In this document: in pieces, positions 1 through 7,207 of the stretch
Numbering within the stretch: the first letter of the stretch is position 1
Layout of the letters: each line of letters begins with the position of its first letter
From: Solirubrobacterales bacterium
GTDB lineage: Bacteria; Actinomycetota; Thermoleophilia; Solirubrobacterales; Solirubrobacteraceae
Length of the DNA stretch: 36,387 nucleotides
Assembly: GCA_003138355.1 (NCBI GenBank)
Contig: PLFX01000035.1
Span: forward strand, 1 to 36,387
Reading direction: 5' to 3'
Notes under the pieces: model-generated
Databases searched by the model: none
Told to the model about the DNA's origin: nothing
What the model saw: only the letters and a program-made list of their open reading frames with translations
Made by a program: the position numbers and the translations under genes

Positions 1-18
1 CCTTCTCGGGTCCTACAC

Positions 19-307
19 CTAGGACTCGGTGCCTTCGATCGTCCGGTCCTCGCCGGGCGTGCCGCCGACGCCGATCGTGACGCGGTGCGGATTACGCCGC
101 TCCGGGCTTGGGGATCTTCACCTCGAGCACGCCGTTGACGAAGCTCGCTTCGATCCCCTCGGGCTTGACGCCGTCGGGCAGCGCCAGCGAACGGGAGAAA
201 GTGCCGAACGAACGCTCGAGGCGGTAGTAGCCCTCCTTGCGCTCCTCCTGCTCAGCCTTGCGCTCGCCGGAAACCGAGAGGACGTTGTCCTCGAGCTCGA
301 TCGGCAT
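19..307 (-). pseudogene. Hsp20/alpha-crystallin small heat-shock protein remnant, truncated and frameshifted
   Basis: The frame from 307 reads as the second half of an alpha-crystallin domain: ELEDNVLSVSGER is the usual mid-domain strand and GVLEVKIPKP the last strand. The first 40-50 residues of an Hsp20 (N-terminal arm and first strands) are missing, and an in-frame TGA lies just upstream of the only start. After KIPKP the frame closes early at 92-94. If one base of the CCCGG run near 104 is dropped, the reading continues as PERRNPHRVTIGVGG and ends TIEGTES at 19-21, a plausible Hsp20 tail. The gene therefore seems broken at both ends. Hsp20 proteins are ATP-independent holdase chaperones, and this copy is unlikely to be functional. 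A sequencing error could explain the frameshift but not the missing 5' part. Confidence 0.7.
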
Positions 308-388
308 ATAATCTCAGTCGTTCCATGGCAAGAAAACTGCGCGCCTGTGCCCCGGCCGAGTTTGCTCGACTGCGGGCAGGCTCTGACA

Positions 389-411
389 GGGTGCCACCGC
401 CGGTGGCACCC
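389..411 (-). terminator. Perfect 10-bp stem hairpin after xylA
   Basis: GGGTGCCACC and GGTGGCACCC form a perfect 10-bp stem with a 3-nt loop. The hairpin starts 25 nt beyond the xylA stop codon on the minus strand. No U-run follows, which is common for intrinsic terminators of high-GC actinobacteria. It could equally be a 3'-end stabilising hairpin. Confidence 0.6.
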
Positions 412-435
412 TATGCGGTTGCAATGCGCAGTCGC

Positions 436-1581
436 CTAGCGAACGCCGAGGAGGACTTCGACGAGGATTTGATCGAGCGCCTCGTTGAAGTAGCCGCGCT
501 TCGCCAGCTCGTCGAGTGAATCGACCTCCGACTTCAGCTGGTCCGCTTCGGCTGCGCCGGCGCAGGTGGCCTCGCCAAGCTCACGGGTCGACGAGCGCGC
601 GAGCGCTTCGTTGACCTCCGGCAGGCTGTCGAAGTGCGCGACGCGCTCGGCAAGCGCCCGGTAGGTGGCCATGCAGCCGCGCGCGAAGTCCCAGACACCC
701 TCCGCGTTCTCGTTGCGGTAGGAGTGCGCGTCGAAGTGAAGCGGCCCGCCGTAGCCGGCGCGCTCGAGCAGGCGCACCAGGAGGAATGCCTCCTTGAGGT
801 CCTCAGCGGCGAAGCGGTAGTCCTGGTCATAGCGGCCGACGCGCTGGGCGTTGAGGTCGATGTGGAAGAGCTTGCCCGCCCAGAGCGCCTGGCCGACGGC
901 GTGGTGGATCGAAAGCCCGGCCATCGTCTCGTGGGCCACCTCAGGATTGACTCCGACCATCTCCGGTCGATCGAGCGTCGTGATGAAGTGCAACGCGTGC
1001 CCGACCGTGGGCAGAAACATGTCGCCGCGCGGCTCGTTCGGCTTGGGCTCCATCGCGAAGCGCAGCTCGTATCCCTGCTCAACGGCGTAGTCCGAGAGGA
1101 CGTTGATCGCCTCGCGGTAGCGCTCGAGTGCATCGCGCGGGTCCTTCGCAACGCCGACCTCGGTGCCCTCGCGACCGCCCCAGAAGACGTAGACCTCAGC
1201 GCCGAGGCGCGCACCGAGATCGATCGAGCGCATCGCCTTGCCGATCGCCGCGCGTCGTACGCCGCGATCGTTCGAGGTGAAGGCCCCGTCCTTGAACGCC
1301 GGGTGGCGGAACAGGTCGGTCGTGGCGAAGCCGACGCCCAGGCCGTCCTCCTTCAGCGCTTGCTCGAAGCGCGCGGTTATCTTCTCCGCCTCAGCAGGAC
1401 TCGTGCCCCACGGGATCAGGTCGTTGTCGTGAAGCGATATCCCCCACGCGCCGAGCTCGGCAAGCTTGTGCACGCTCTCGACAGGGTCGAGCGGAGCTCG
1501 CGTCGGCTCGCCGAATGGATCGCGTCCAGGGTTGCCGACCGTCCACAGACCGAACGTGAAGCGATGCTCGTGCCCAGGCAA
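436..1581 (-). CDS. xylA: Xylose isomerase
   Basis: Cytoplasmic metal-dependent isomerase that interconverts D-xylose and D-xylulose (and glucose/fructose in vitro), the entry step of the isomerase route for xylose. The 381-aa protein has the length of the actinobacterial class I enzymes. The family residues are visible with an offset of -3 from Streptomyces numbering: H51 and D54 in SLHDND, E178 and K180 in MEPKPNEPRG, E214 and H217 in NPEVAHE, D242 in HIDLN, D252/D254 in the YDQDY segment and D284 in HFDAH. The start is TTG, preceded by a purine-rich GAGGAGAGG ribosome site. It lies 268 bp downstream of a sugar-binding protein gene on the same strand and is followed by a strong hairpin. No xylulokinase is present nearby. 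Assignment to the family is secure; the physiological sugar is inferred. Confidence 0.95.
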   Translation of the reverse strand: MPGHEHRFTFGLWTVGNPGRDPFGEPTRAPLDPVESVHKLAELGAWGISLHDNDLIPWGTSPAEAEKITARFEQALKEDGLGVGFATTDLFRHPAFKDGAFTSNDRGVRRAAIGKAMRSIDLGARLGAEVYVFWGGREGTEVGVAKDPRDALERYREAINVLSDYAVEQGYELRFAMEPKPNEPRGDMFLPTVGHALHFITTLDRPEMVGVNPEVAHETMAGLSIHHAVGQALWAGKLFHIDLNAQRVGRYDQDYRFAAEDLKEAFLLVRLLERAGYGGPLHFDAHSYRNENAEGVWDFARGCMATYRALAERVAHFDSLPEVNEALARSSTRELGEATCAGAAEADQLKSEVDSLDELAKRGYFNEALDQILVEVLLGVR

Positions 1582-1805
1582 CTTCGCTCTCCTCTCCTCG
1601 TCACGCCTTGCCGTTCATCGCGAGCTCGCTGTCGCGGTCGAAGCAGTGCCGGCGTTGTGTCACGCCGAGCGTCATTGCTCGGCCAGCGTGAACGCTATCG
1701 CGAGACAGCAGTTGGGCGGTGAATGCCGCGCTTCCGCAATGCTTTGCGGCGGGCGAGCTCGTCGGAAGCGCACCCGCGAACTCTCCGAACCGCACCGTGC
1801 CGGAG

Positions 1806-1836
1806 CACGACCGGGTCGTGGCGGGAGGATCCCGCC
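1806..1836 (-). terminator. Tandem hairpins after the sugar-binding protein gene
   Basis: Two adjacent hairpins lie 13 nt beyond the stop of the minus-strand binding-protein gene. The first has a 7-bp stem GGCGGGA/TCCCGCC (1820-1836, loop GGA), and the second a 6-bp stem CACGAC/GTCGTG (1806-1820). The stems share one base, so they may be alternatives. They probably terminate the transcript or attenuate read-through into xylA. No other conserved element was recognised in the 1582-1849 spacer. Confidence 0.5.
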
Positions 1837-1849
1837 GCTGGCTCCTTTT

Positions 1850-3121
1850 CTACTGACCGACGGACGCCGCCGCGTTGCCGAGTGCTGCTGTTGGTGTCGC
1901 CTGACCCGTGATGACGGACTGAACCGCGGTCCAGATCGCCTGCGAGATCGTGTTGTACTTCGGGCCGAGGTTCGCGGGAGGCCCGGTGCGAGCCTTGGCC
2001 GAGCCGATCTCCGACACGAACGCCGCGAGCTGCGCGTTCGACGCCGCCATCTGGTGTGCGACCGTCTCGTCAGTCGAGATGTAACCAACCGTCTTCGACC
2101 ACTTGAGGCTCTGGGCCGGCGAGAGCAGGCACTGCACGACCTTCACCGCCCCGGCCTCCTTGGCCGCGCTCGACTTTCCGACCGTCCACGTCTCGCCGCC
2201 GAGCGGCGAGACGGGCTTGTCGCCCGCCTTCGGCACCGGCAGCGGCACGATCCCGAAGGCCGGCGTGCCGGGTGCATTCAGCACGGGCAGCTGCCAGGGA
2301 CCGTTGATCATCATTGCCGCGTGGCCGGCGGCGAACTGCTCCTCGACGTCGGCCTGCGTCCAGTTGACTACCTCCTTGGACACGGAACCGTCGCTGACCA
2401 TGCCGTCGAGGAACGTGAGCGCCTGGACCGCCTGAGAGCTGTTGATCTTGGCAAGGCTCGCTCCGTTGCCCCAGAAGAAGGGCTCGAAGTCCCACGTCGC
2501 CTCCTCCTCGCTCGGAGCCGAGAAGGCGAAGCCGTAGGTCCCATGCGACGAGCTCGTGAGCTTGGACGCGTCAGCGTGCAGCTCGCCCCATGTCTTCGGC
2601 GGCGTCAGCCCTGCCGCGGTTAGGTCGGCCTTGTTGTAGTAGATCGCGAGGTCGTTCACGCCGGTAGCAATCCCGTAGGTCTTGCCGTGATATGAGCCGG
2701 CCGAAGCGATGCTCGGGAAGATCCCCCTGGTGTTGATGCCGCTCAGCGAGATGATCGCGCCGGTCTGCGCCATCTGCTGGACGTTCGGGTTGTCGACCAG
2801 CGCGAGGTTCGGATAGGAATGAGTGCCGACGTCCTGCAACAGCTGCGGGATAAGGTTCGCCTGCGGGACGGTGTGGTGTTGGATCGTGACGCCCGCCTTG
2901 GCGGCGCACGTCTTCAGTAGCGGGCCGATCGCGGTGGAGCCCGGCGGCGAGTTGTAGTAGTCGATCTCGGTGAGTGTCACCGTCGACTTGGCCGTGGCAG
3001 CCCCCGCTGTCACCGCGAGGCACGCCGCGCCCGCGACCAGGGCAATTGAAACCAGGGGGGCGCCCAGCCAGCGACGCACCCCGCGCGCGGACGTGGAGCG
3101 CCTGCTAGAACGACCGTTCAT
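1850..3121 (-). CDS. ABC-transporter extracellular sugar-binding protein (family 1)
   Basis: A 423-aa exported solute-binding protein resembling MalE/UgpB-type family 1 proteins. An arginine-rich start (residues 7-17) is followed by a hydrophobic segment (about 21-43) that acts as signal peptide; Cys34 lies in a poor lipobox-like context, so lipidation is uncertain. The mature part shows typical blocks: PNLALVDNPNVQQMAQTGAI, GVNDLAIYYNKADL followed by PPKTWGEL, AAMMINGPWQLP and a lobe with GGETWTVGKSS. AGGAG precedes the ATG. Permease and ATPase genes are not adjacent, so the protein either serves a transporter encoded elsewhere or is an orphan. The upstream LacI-type operator and downstream xylA suggest a carbohydrate ligand, possibly xylose or a xyloside (inference). 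Confidence 0.88.
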   Translation of the reverse strand: MNGRSSRRSTSARGVRRWLGAPLVSIALVAGAACLAVTAGAATAKSTVTLTEIDYYNSPPGSTAIGPLLKTCAAKAGVTIQHHTVPQANLIPQLLQDVGTHSYPNLALVDNPNVQQMAQTGAIISLSGINTRGIFPSIASAGSYHGKTYGIATGVNDLAIYYNKADLTAAGLTPPKTWGELHADASKLTSSSHGTYGFAFSAPSEEEATWDFEPFFWGNGASLAKINSSQAVQALTFLDGMVSDGSVSKEVVNWTQADVEEQFAAGHAAMMINGPWQLPVLNAPGTPAFGIVPLPVPKAGDKPVSPLGGETWTVGKSSAAKEAGAVKVVQCLLSPAQSLKWSKTVGYISTDETVAHQMAASNAQLAAFVSEIGSAKARTGPPANLGPKYNTISQAIWTAVQSVITGQATPTAALGNAAASVGQ

Positions 3122-3146
3122 AAGGTCTCCTCGTCTGCCGGTTCAA

Positions 3147-3181
3147 CGAAGCGCTTCGACGGTACTGATCAAAGCCCTTCG
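3147..3181 (-). promoter_or_regulatory. LacI-family operator-like palindromes upstream of the sugar-binding protein
   Basis: CGAAGCGCTTCG at 3147-3158 is a perfect 12-bp palindrome with the AANCGNTT core typical of LacI-family operators. A weaker copy, CAAAGCCCTTCG, lies at 3170-3181, with centres 23 bp apart (about two helical turns). Both lie 26-60 bp upstream of the binding-protein ATG, where a repressor would block transcription. No LacI-type regulator is encoded in the window. Confidence 0.6.
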
Positions 3182-3290
3182 ACAACGGTGCTGTATTGCC
3201 GACAGCCCGTCAAGCGATCTCCGCAATGAGGCAACGCAGATCAATGCGATGATTTGGCCGCAGGCGCCATGCGAGCGGCTGTTTCACTGA

Positions 3291-4046
3291 CTACAGGAGA
3301 GCGCCGGCGCAGATCGCCGCGAATGACTCGGCACTGAGCGAGGCTCCGCCGACGAGCGCGCCATCGACGTCGGGCAGCGCGAGCAGCTCGGCGGCGTTCT
3401 CAGCTGTCACCGAACCGCCGTAGAGAATCCGTGTCCGCTCGGCCTCCTCGGAGCTCTCGGCGAGTACCGAGCGGGCGAACGCGCAGGCTTCCTGCGCCTG
3501 CTCAAGCGTCGCGACGCGGCCGGTGCCGATCGCCCAGATCGGCTCGTAGGCGATGGCGACATCGGCGTAGCGCTCGGGCTCGACGTTCGCGAAGGCAGCT
3601 TCGAGCTGGCGGCGCAGGAGAGACTCGGTCTCACCCGCCAGGCGCTGGCTTTCGGACTCACCGACGCAGAGGATCGGCTGAAGCCCCGCGTCGAGCGCCA
3701 CCGGGAGCTTGGATGCGAGGCGCTCGTCGGTCTCACCGAAATAGGCGCGGCGTTCCGAGTGGCCGATGATCACACCGCTTACGCCCACGTCGCGCAGCAT
3801 CGGCACCGAGATCTCGCCGGTGAACGCGCCGTGGTCGGCCTCGTGCATGTTCTGGGCGAACACCGCGACGCGCGAGCCGAAAGCGCTGTCGATCATCGCC
3901 CGGAGCGCGGTGAACGGCGGACAGATCGCGATCTCGACACCGTCGAGGCTCGCGACGCGCGGCAGGAGCGCCTGAATCAGCTGCTCGGCCTCCGCAACCG
4001 TCTTGTTCATCTTCCAGTTGCCTGCCACCAGCGGTACACAGGGCAT
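3291..4046 (-). CDS. tpiA: Triosephosphate isomerase
   Basis: Interconverts dihydroxyacetone phosphate and glyceraldehyde 3-phosphate in glycolysis and gluconeogenesis. The 251-aa product has standard TIM-barrel length. The N-terminal block AGNWKMNKT carries catalytic Lys12, IIGHSERR carries His96, AYEPIWAIGTG carries the catalytic base Glu168, and GGSVTAENA (210-218) is a phosphate-binding loop. The ATG at 4046 is chosen because the protein then begins MPCVPLVAGNWKMNK as in other TIMs; the frame stays open further upstream but only as translation of pgk DNA. It starts 8 nt after the pgk stop, so it is translated from the gap-pgk-tpiA message. The secG gene often found next is absent. Confidence 0.96.
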   Translation of the reverse strand: MPCVPLVAGNWKMNKTVAEAEQLIQALLPRVASLDGVEIAICPPFTALRAMIDSAFGSRVAVFAQNMHEADHGAFTGEISVPMLRDVGVSGVIIGHSERRAYFGETDERLASKLPVALDAGLQPILCVGESESQRLAGETESLLRRQLEAAFANVEPERYADVAIAYEPIWAIGTGRVATLEQAQEACAFARSVLAESSEEAERTRILYGGSVTAENAAELLALPDVDGALVGGASLSAESFAAICAGALL

Positions 4047-4054
4047 GGCTCGGC

Positions 4055-5218
4055 CTACCCGAGCGCCGCGACGCCAGGAAGCACGCGGCCCTCGACGAGC
4101 TCGAGCGTCGCGCCGCCGCCCGTCGAAACGTGCGTCACGCGATCGGTCAGGCCGAAGGCTGCGAGCGCGGCGACCGAATCGCCGCCACCCGTGACCGTCG
4201 TGCCCGGGCATGCCGCAACCGCCTCCGCGACCACGCGCGTGCCGGCGTCGAATGGCGGAACTTCGAAGACGCCCATCGGCCCATTCCAGAAGACCGTGCC
4301 CGCTGCGCGAATCAGCTTCGCGTAGCGCTCAGCCGTGCCGGGACCGATGTCCAGCCCCATCCAGCCATCGGGCACCTCGACGCCGTCGGTGTCGCGACGC
4401 TCGGCGCCCTGCTCGGCGCGCTCGCCGATCCCGAGATCGCCCGGCAGCATGAGCTTCGAGCCGCCGCGCTCGAGGGCTCCGCGCGCCGCGTCAAGGCCCT
4501 CCTCCTCGCAGAGCGAGGCGCCGACCGAGTGGCCCTGAACCCTGAAGAACGGGAAGCACATCGCGCCGCCGATCAGCACCGCGTCAGCGAGCTCCAGGAA
4601 GCGATCGATGACACCGATCTTGTCGGTCACCTTGGAGCCGCCGAGCACCGCGACGAGTGGTCGCGCCGGCTGCTCGAGGATCGCGCTCAGCACCTTGACC
4701 TCGCGCTCGAGGAGTAGCCCCGCTGCCGTCTGCGAGACGTGGCGGGTGATCCCCTCGGTCGAAGAGTGCGCGCGGTGAGCGGAGCCGAACGCGTCATTGA
4801 CATAGACATCGCAGAGCCCGGCGAGCTGCGCGGCGAGCGCGTCGTCGTTCTTCGTCTCGCCCGGCTCGAAGCGGATGTTCTCGAGCACGACGATGTCGCC
4901 AGGTTCGAGCGCCGCGACCGCAGCCTTCGCGCTATCGCCCACGACGTCGGTGGCGAAACCGACCTTCGCGCCGGTCAACTGCGCGAGGCGGTCGGCAACC
5001 GGTCGCAGCGAGAACGCGGGATCCGGCCCACCCTTGGGGCGGCCGAGGTGCGAGACGAGGATGATCTTCGCGCCGCGCTCGCGCAGCGCCTCGATGGTCG
5101 GCAGCGCCGCGCGAATCCGTGTGTCATCGGTGATCACGCCGTCGCGCAGCGGAACGTTGAAATCGACGCGGACGAGAACCCGCTTGCCACTGACATCGAG
5201 GTCTGTAAGCGAACGCAT
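4055..5218 (-). CDS. pgk: Phosphoglycerate kinase
   Basis: Transfers the acyl phosphate of 1,3-bisphosphoglycerate to ADP, giving ATP and 3-phosphoglycerate. The 387-aa monomer shows the two-lobe signature: RVDFNVP (17-23) and HLGRPKG (57-63), then ENIRFEPGE and NDAFGSAHRAHSSTEGI in the N-lobe; LVAVLGGSKVTDKI, FWNGPMGVFE and TGGGDSVAAL in the nucleotide-binding C-lobe. The ATG at 5218 gives the family N-terminus (MRSLTDLDVSGKRVLVRVDF) and lies 2 nt after the gap stop, indicating translational coupling. An in-frame start 16 codons earlier would lie inside gap and is not supported. Confidence 0.96.
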   Translation of the reverse strand: MRSLTDLDVSGKRVLVRVDFNVPLRDGVITDDTRIRAALPTIEALRERGAKIILVSHLGRPKGGPDPAFSLRPVADRLAQLTGAKVGFATDVVGDSAKAAVAALEPGDIVVLENIRFEPGETKNDDALAAQLAGLCDVYVNDAFGSAHRAHSSTEGITRHVSQTAAGLLLEREVKVLSAILEQPARPLVAVLGGSKVTDKIGVIDRFLELADAVLIGGAMCFPFFRVQGHSVGASLCEEEGLDAARGALERGGSKLMLPGDLGIGERAEQGAERRDTDGVEVPDGWMGLDIGPGTAERYAKLIRAAGTVFWNGPMGVFEVPPFDAGTRVVAEAVAACPGTTVTGGGDSVAALAAFGLTDRVTHVSTGGGATLELVEGRVLPGVAALG

Positions 5219-5220
5219 GA

Positions 5221-6219
5221 TCAGACCTTCAGTACGAGGTCGACGAGACGGTTGGAGAAACCCCACTCGTTGTCGTACCAGCTAACCGTCTTCACGAGCG
5301 TGCCGTCGATGACCGTCGTCAGCGGGCCATCGACGATCGACGAGTAGGTGCTCCCGACGATGTCCGAGGAGACGATCGGATCCTCGGTGTAGGCCATGAT
5401 GCCCGCGAGGTCACCGGCGTCGGCGCGCTCGCGCAGCGCCGCATTGATCTCTTCCTTGGTCGTCTCGCGCGCGGCCTCGAATGTGAGGTCGACCAGCGAT
5501 CCGACCGGAACGGGAGCGCGCACCGCAAACCCGGTCAGCTTGCCGGCGAGCTCGGGCAGCACGAGGCCGACCGCCTTCGCGGCACCGCTCGAGGCGGGGA
5601 TCAGGTTGAGCGCCGCCGCGCGCGCCCGACGTAGGTCCTTGTGCGGCATGTCGTGAAGGCGCTGATCGGCCGTGTAGGCGTGGATCGTTGTCATCAGGCC
5701 GTGCTTGATGCCCACTGCCTCGTGGAGGACCTTCGCCATCGGCGCGAGGCAGTTCGTCGTGCACGAACCGTTGGAGATGATGTGGTGGCTCGCGGGGTCG
5801 TACTGGTCGAAGTTGACGCCGAGCACGACCGTGATGTCCTCGTCGGTCGCCGGTGCACTGATCACGACCTTCCGCGCGCCGCCCGCGAGATGCTTCTCGG
5901 CGCCATCGCGCTTGGTGAAGATCCCGGTCGACTCGATCACGACGTCGGCGCCGAGATCGCCCCAGTTGATGTCGCCCGGGTCGCGCTCCGCGAGCACCTT
6001 CACGCGCTCACCGTCAACCACGAGCTCGTCCCCCTCGACGACGACCTCGCCGGGGAAACGGCCGTACAGCGAGTCGTAGCGCAGCAGGTGCGCGATCATC
6101 TCCAGGTCCATCACGTCGTTGAGCGCGACCCACTCGAGGTCCGCCCCCGACTGCTTCGCAGCGCGGAAAACGCCCCTGCCGATCCGGCCGAAGCCGTTTA
6201 TCCCTACACGTACGGGCAT
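5221..6219 (-). CDS. gap: Type I glyceraldehyde-3-phosphate dehydrogenase
   Basis: Oxidative phosphorylation of glyceraldehyde 3-phosphate to 1,3-bisphosphoglycerate with NAD+. The 332-aa protein starts VGINGFGRIGR (Rossmann loop) and carries the catalytic SNGSCTTNCLAP block with Cys153 as nucleophile and His180 in TTIHAYT. The phosphate sites NLIPASSGAAKAVG and RAPVPVGSLVDLTFE and the C-terminal SWYDNEWGFSNR are intact. AAGGA precedes the ATG. It is the first gene of the gap-pgk-tpiA unit. Only 63 bp separate it from rapZ; that spacer holds a short direct repeat and a small GC hairpin, so gap may have its own promoter besides read-through. Confidence 0.97.
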   Translation of the reverse strand: MPVRVGINGFGRIGRGVFRAAKQSGADLEWVALNDVMDLEMIAHLLRYDSLYGRFPGEVVVEGDELVVDGERVKVLAERDPGDINWGDLGADVVIESTGIFTKRDGAEKHLAGGARKVVISAPATDEDITVVLGVNFDQYDPASHHIISNGSCTTNCLAPMAKVLHEAVGIKHGLMTTIHAYTADQRLHDMPHKDLRRARAAALNLIPASSGAAKAVGLVLPELAGKLTGFAVRAPVPVGSLVDLTFEAARETTKEEINAALRERADAGDLAGIMAYTEDPIVSSDIVGSTYSSIVDGPLTTVIDGTLVKTVSWYDNEWGFSNRLVDLVLKV

Positions 6220-6236
6220 ACCACCATCCTTCGGTG

Positions 6237-6276
6237 CTGACGAATTACTGACGAAGCGGCGAGCCGCCCGCGGCGG
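6237..6276 (-). promoter_or_regulatory. rapZ-gap spacer: direct repeat and small hairpin
   Basis: CTGACGAA occurs twice, at 6237-6244 and 6248-6255, exactly 11 bp apart, which places both copies on one face of the helix 18 nt upstream of the gap start. A 5-bp GC stem (CCGCC/GGCGG, 6264-6276) lies just after the rapZ stop. This could be a regulator site plus a weak attenuator; no regulator family can be named. Confidence 0.35.
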
Positions 6277-6282
6277 GAGGGC

Positions 6283-7152
6283 CTAGCCGTCGGCGGCTTG
6301 CTTGCCGACGTCCCGGTGGCTCACCTGTACAAGCATGTCAACTTCACGCGCGTAACGTCGTGCGAGGTGCTCGACGACCGCGACCGAACGGTGACGCCCG
6401 CCGGTGCAGCCGATCGCGACCAGCAGGTGCGATTTACCCTCAGCCACATACTGGGGCAGGAGGAAGTCGAGCAGCGGCTCGATCAGGTCGTAGAGCTGCC
6501 GCAGGCGGCCGTCGCTGTCGATGAAGGCGACGACGAGCGGGTCGGTGCCAGTGAGCGGACGTAGCTCCGCGTCGTAGTGCGGGTTGGCCAGAAAGCGCAC
6601 GTCGAACAGCAGGTCCGCGTCGCGCATCGGACCGTGCTTGAAGCCGAAGCTCGCGAACGTGACCGAGAGCTGCGTCGCACGCTCCGGGCCGAGCAGCCGC
6701 TCCACGATCGCCTCGCGCAGCCCGTTCGTCGAGAGCGCGCTCGTGTCGATCACTACGTCCGCGCGGCGCTCGAGCGGGCGCAGCAGCTCGCGTTCGGCGG
6801 CGATGCCCTCACCGACCGACGCCGCGAGGGGGTGACGGCGACGCGTCTCCTGGTATCGGTTACGCAGCGTTTGCTCGTCAGCGTCGAGGAACAGCACGCG
6901 GTGGCGCATCCCACCGCGATCGAGCATGTCGAGCACTCCGCCCATCGCCTCGAAGTACTCACCGCCGCGCACGTCGGAGACGATGGCGGCGCGCTCGACC
7001 TTCGACCCATCGTGCGAGAAGAGCTCGACGAGGCCCTCGATCAGCCGTGGCGGCAGATTGTCGACCGAGAAATAGCCCGCGTCCTCGAAGACGTTCAGTG
7101 CAGTCGACTTGCCGGCACCGGAGAAGCCCGTGATGATCACCAAGTCGTCCAC
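6283..7152 (-). CDS. rapZ: RapZ/YvcJ-family nucleotide-binding protein
   Basis: A 289-aa member of the RapZ/YvcJ family of P-loop proteins, which in different bacteria act as RNase adaptors or nucleotide-derived-signal-binding proteins. A Walker A motif GFSGAGKS lies at residues 9-16, followed by the family block YFSVDNLPP, a Walker B-like LFLDADEQTL, ETRRRHPL, and the conserved C-terminal CTGGRHRSV near 249-257. The GTG at 7152 is chosen because it gives the normal start VDDLVIITGFSGAGKS and begins 55 bp after uvrC; a longer frame runs into uvrC DNA. In most actinobacteria yvcK and whiA follow directly, but here gap follows. Confidence 0.92.
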   Translation of the reverse strand: MDDLVIITGFSGAGKSTALNVFEDAGYFSVDNLPPRLIEGLVELFSHDGSKVERAAIVSDVRGGEYFEAMGGVLDMLDRGGMRHRVLFLDADEQTLRNRYQETRRRHPLAASVGEGIAAERELLRPLERRADVVIDTSALSTNGLREAIVERLLGPERATQLSVTFASFGFKHGPMRDADLLFDVRFLANPHYDAELRPLTGTDPLVVAFIDSDGRLRQLYDLIEPLLDFLLPQYVAEGKSHLLVAIGCTGGRHRSVAVVEHLARRYAREVDMLVQVSHRDVGKQAADG

Positions 7153-7207
7153 GCTTTGGAGCCTAGCGACGCAGCGCGCTTTCGCGCCGACGACTGGCAG
7201 CGAGACC

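Noticed and set aside
634..1722. 362-codon open frame on the plus strand
   Set aside because: Antisense of xylA, whose catalytic residues are all intact; no coding signature of its own.
4047..4211. N-terminal extension of tpiA
   Set aside because: These 55 codons overlap pgk and are Arg-rich; the TIM N-terminus begins at MPCVPLVAGNWKMNK.
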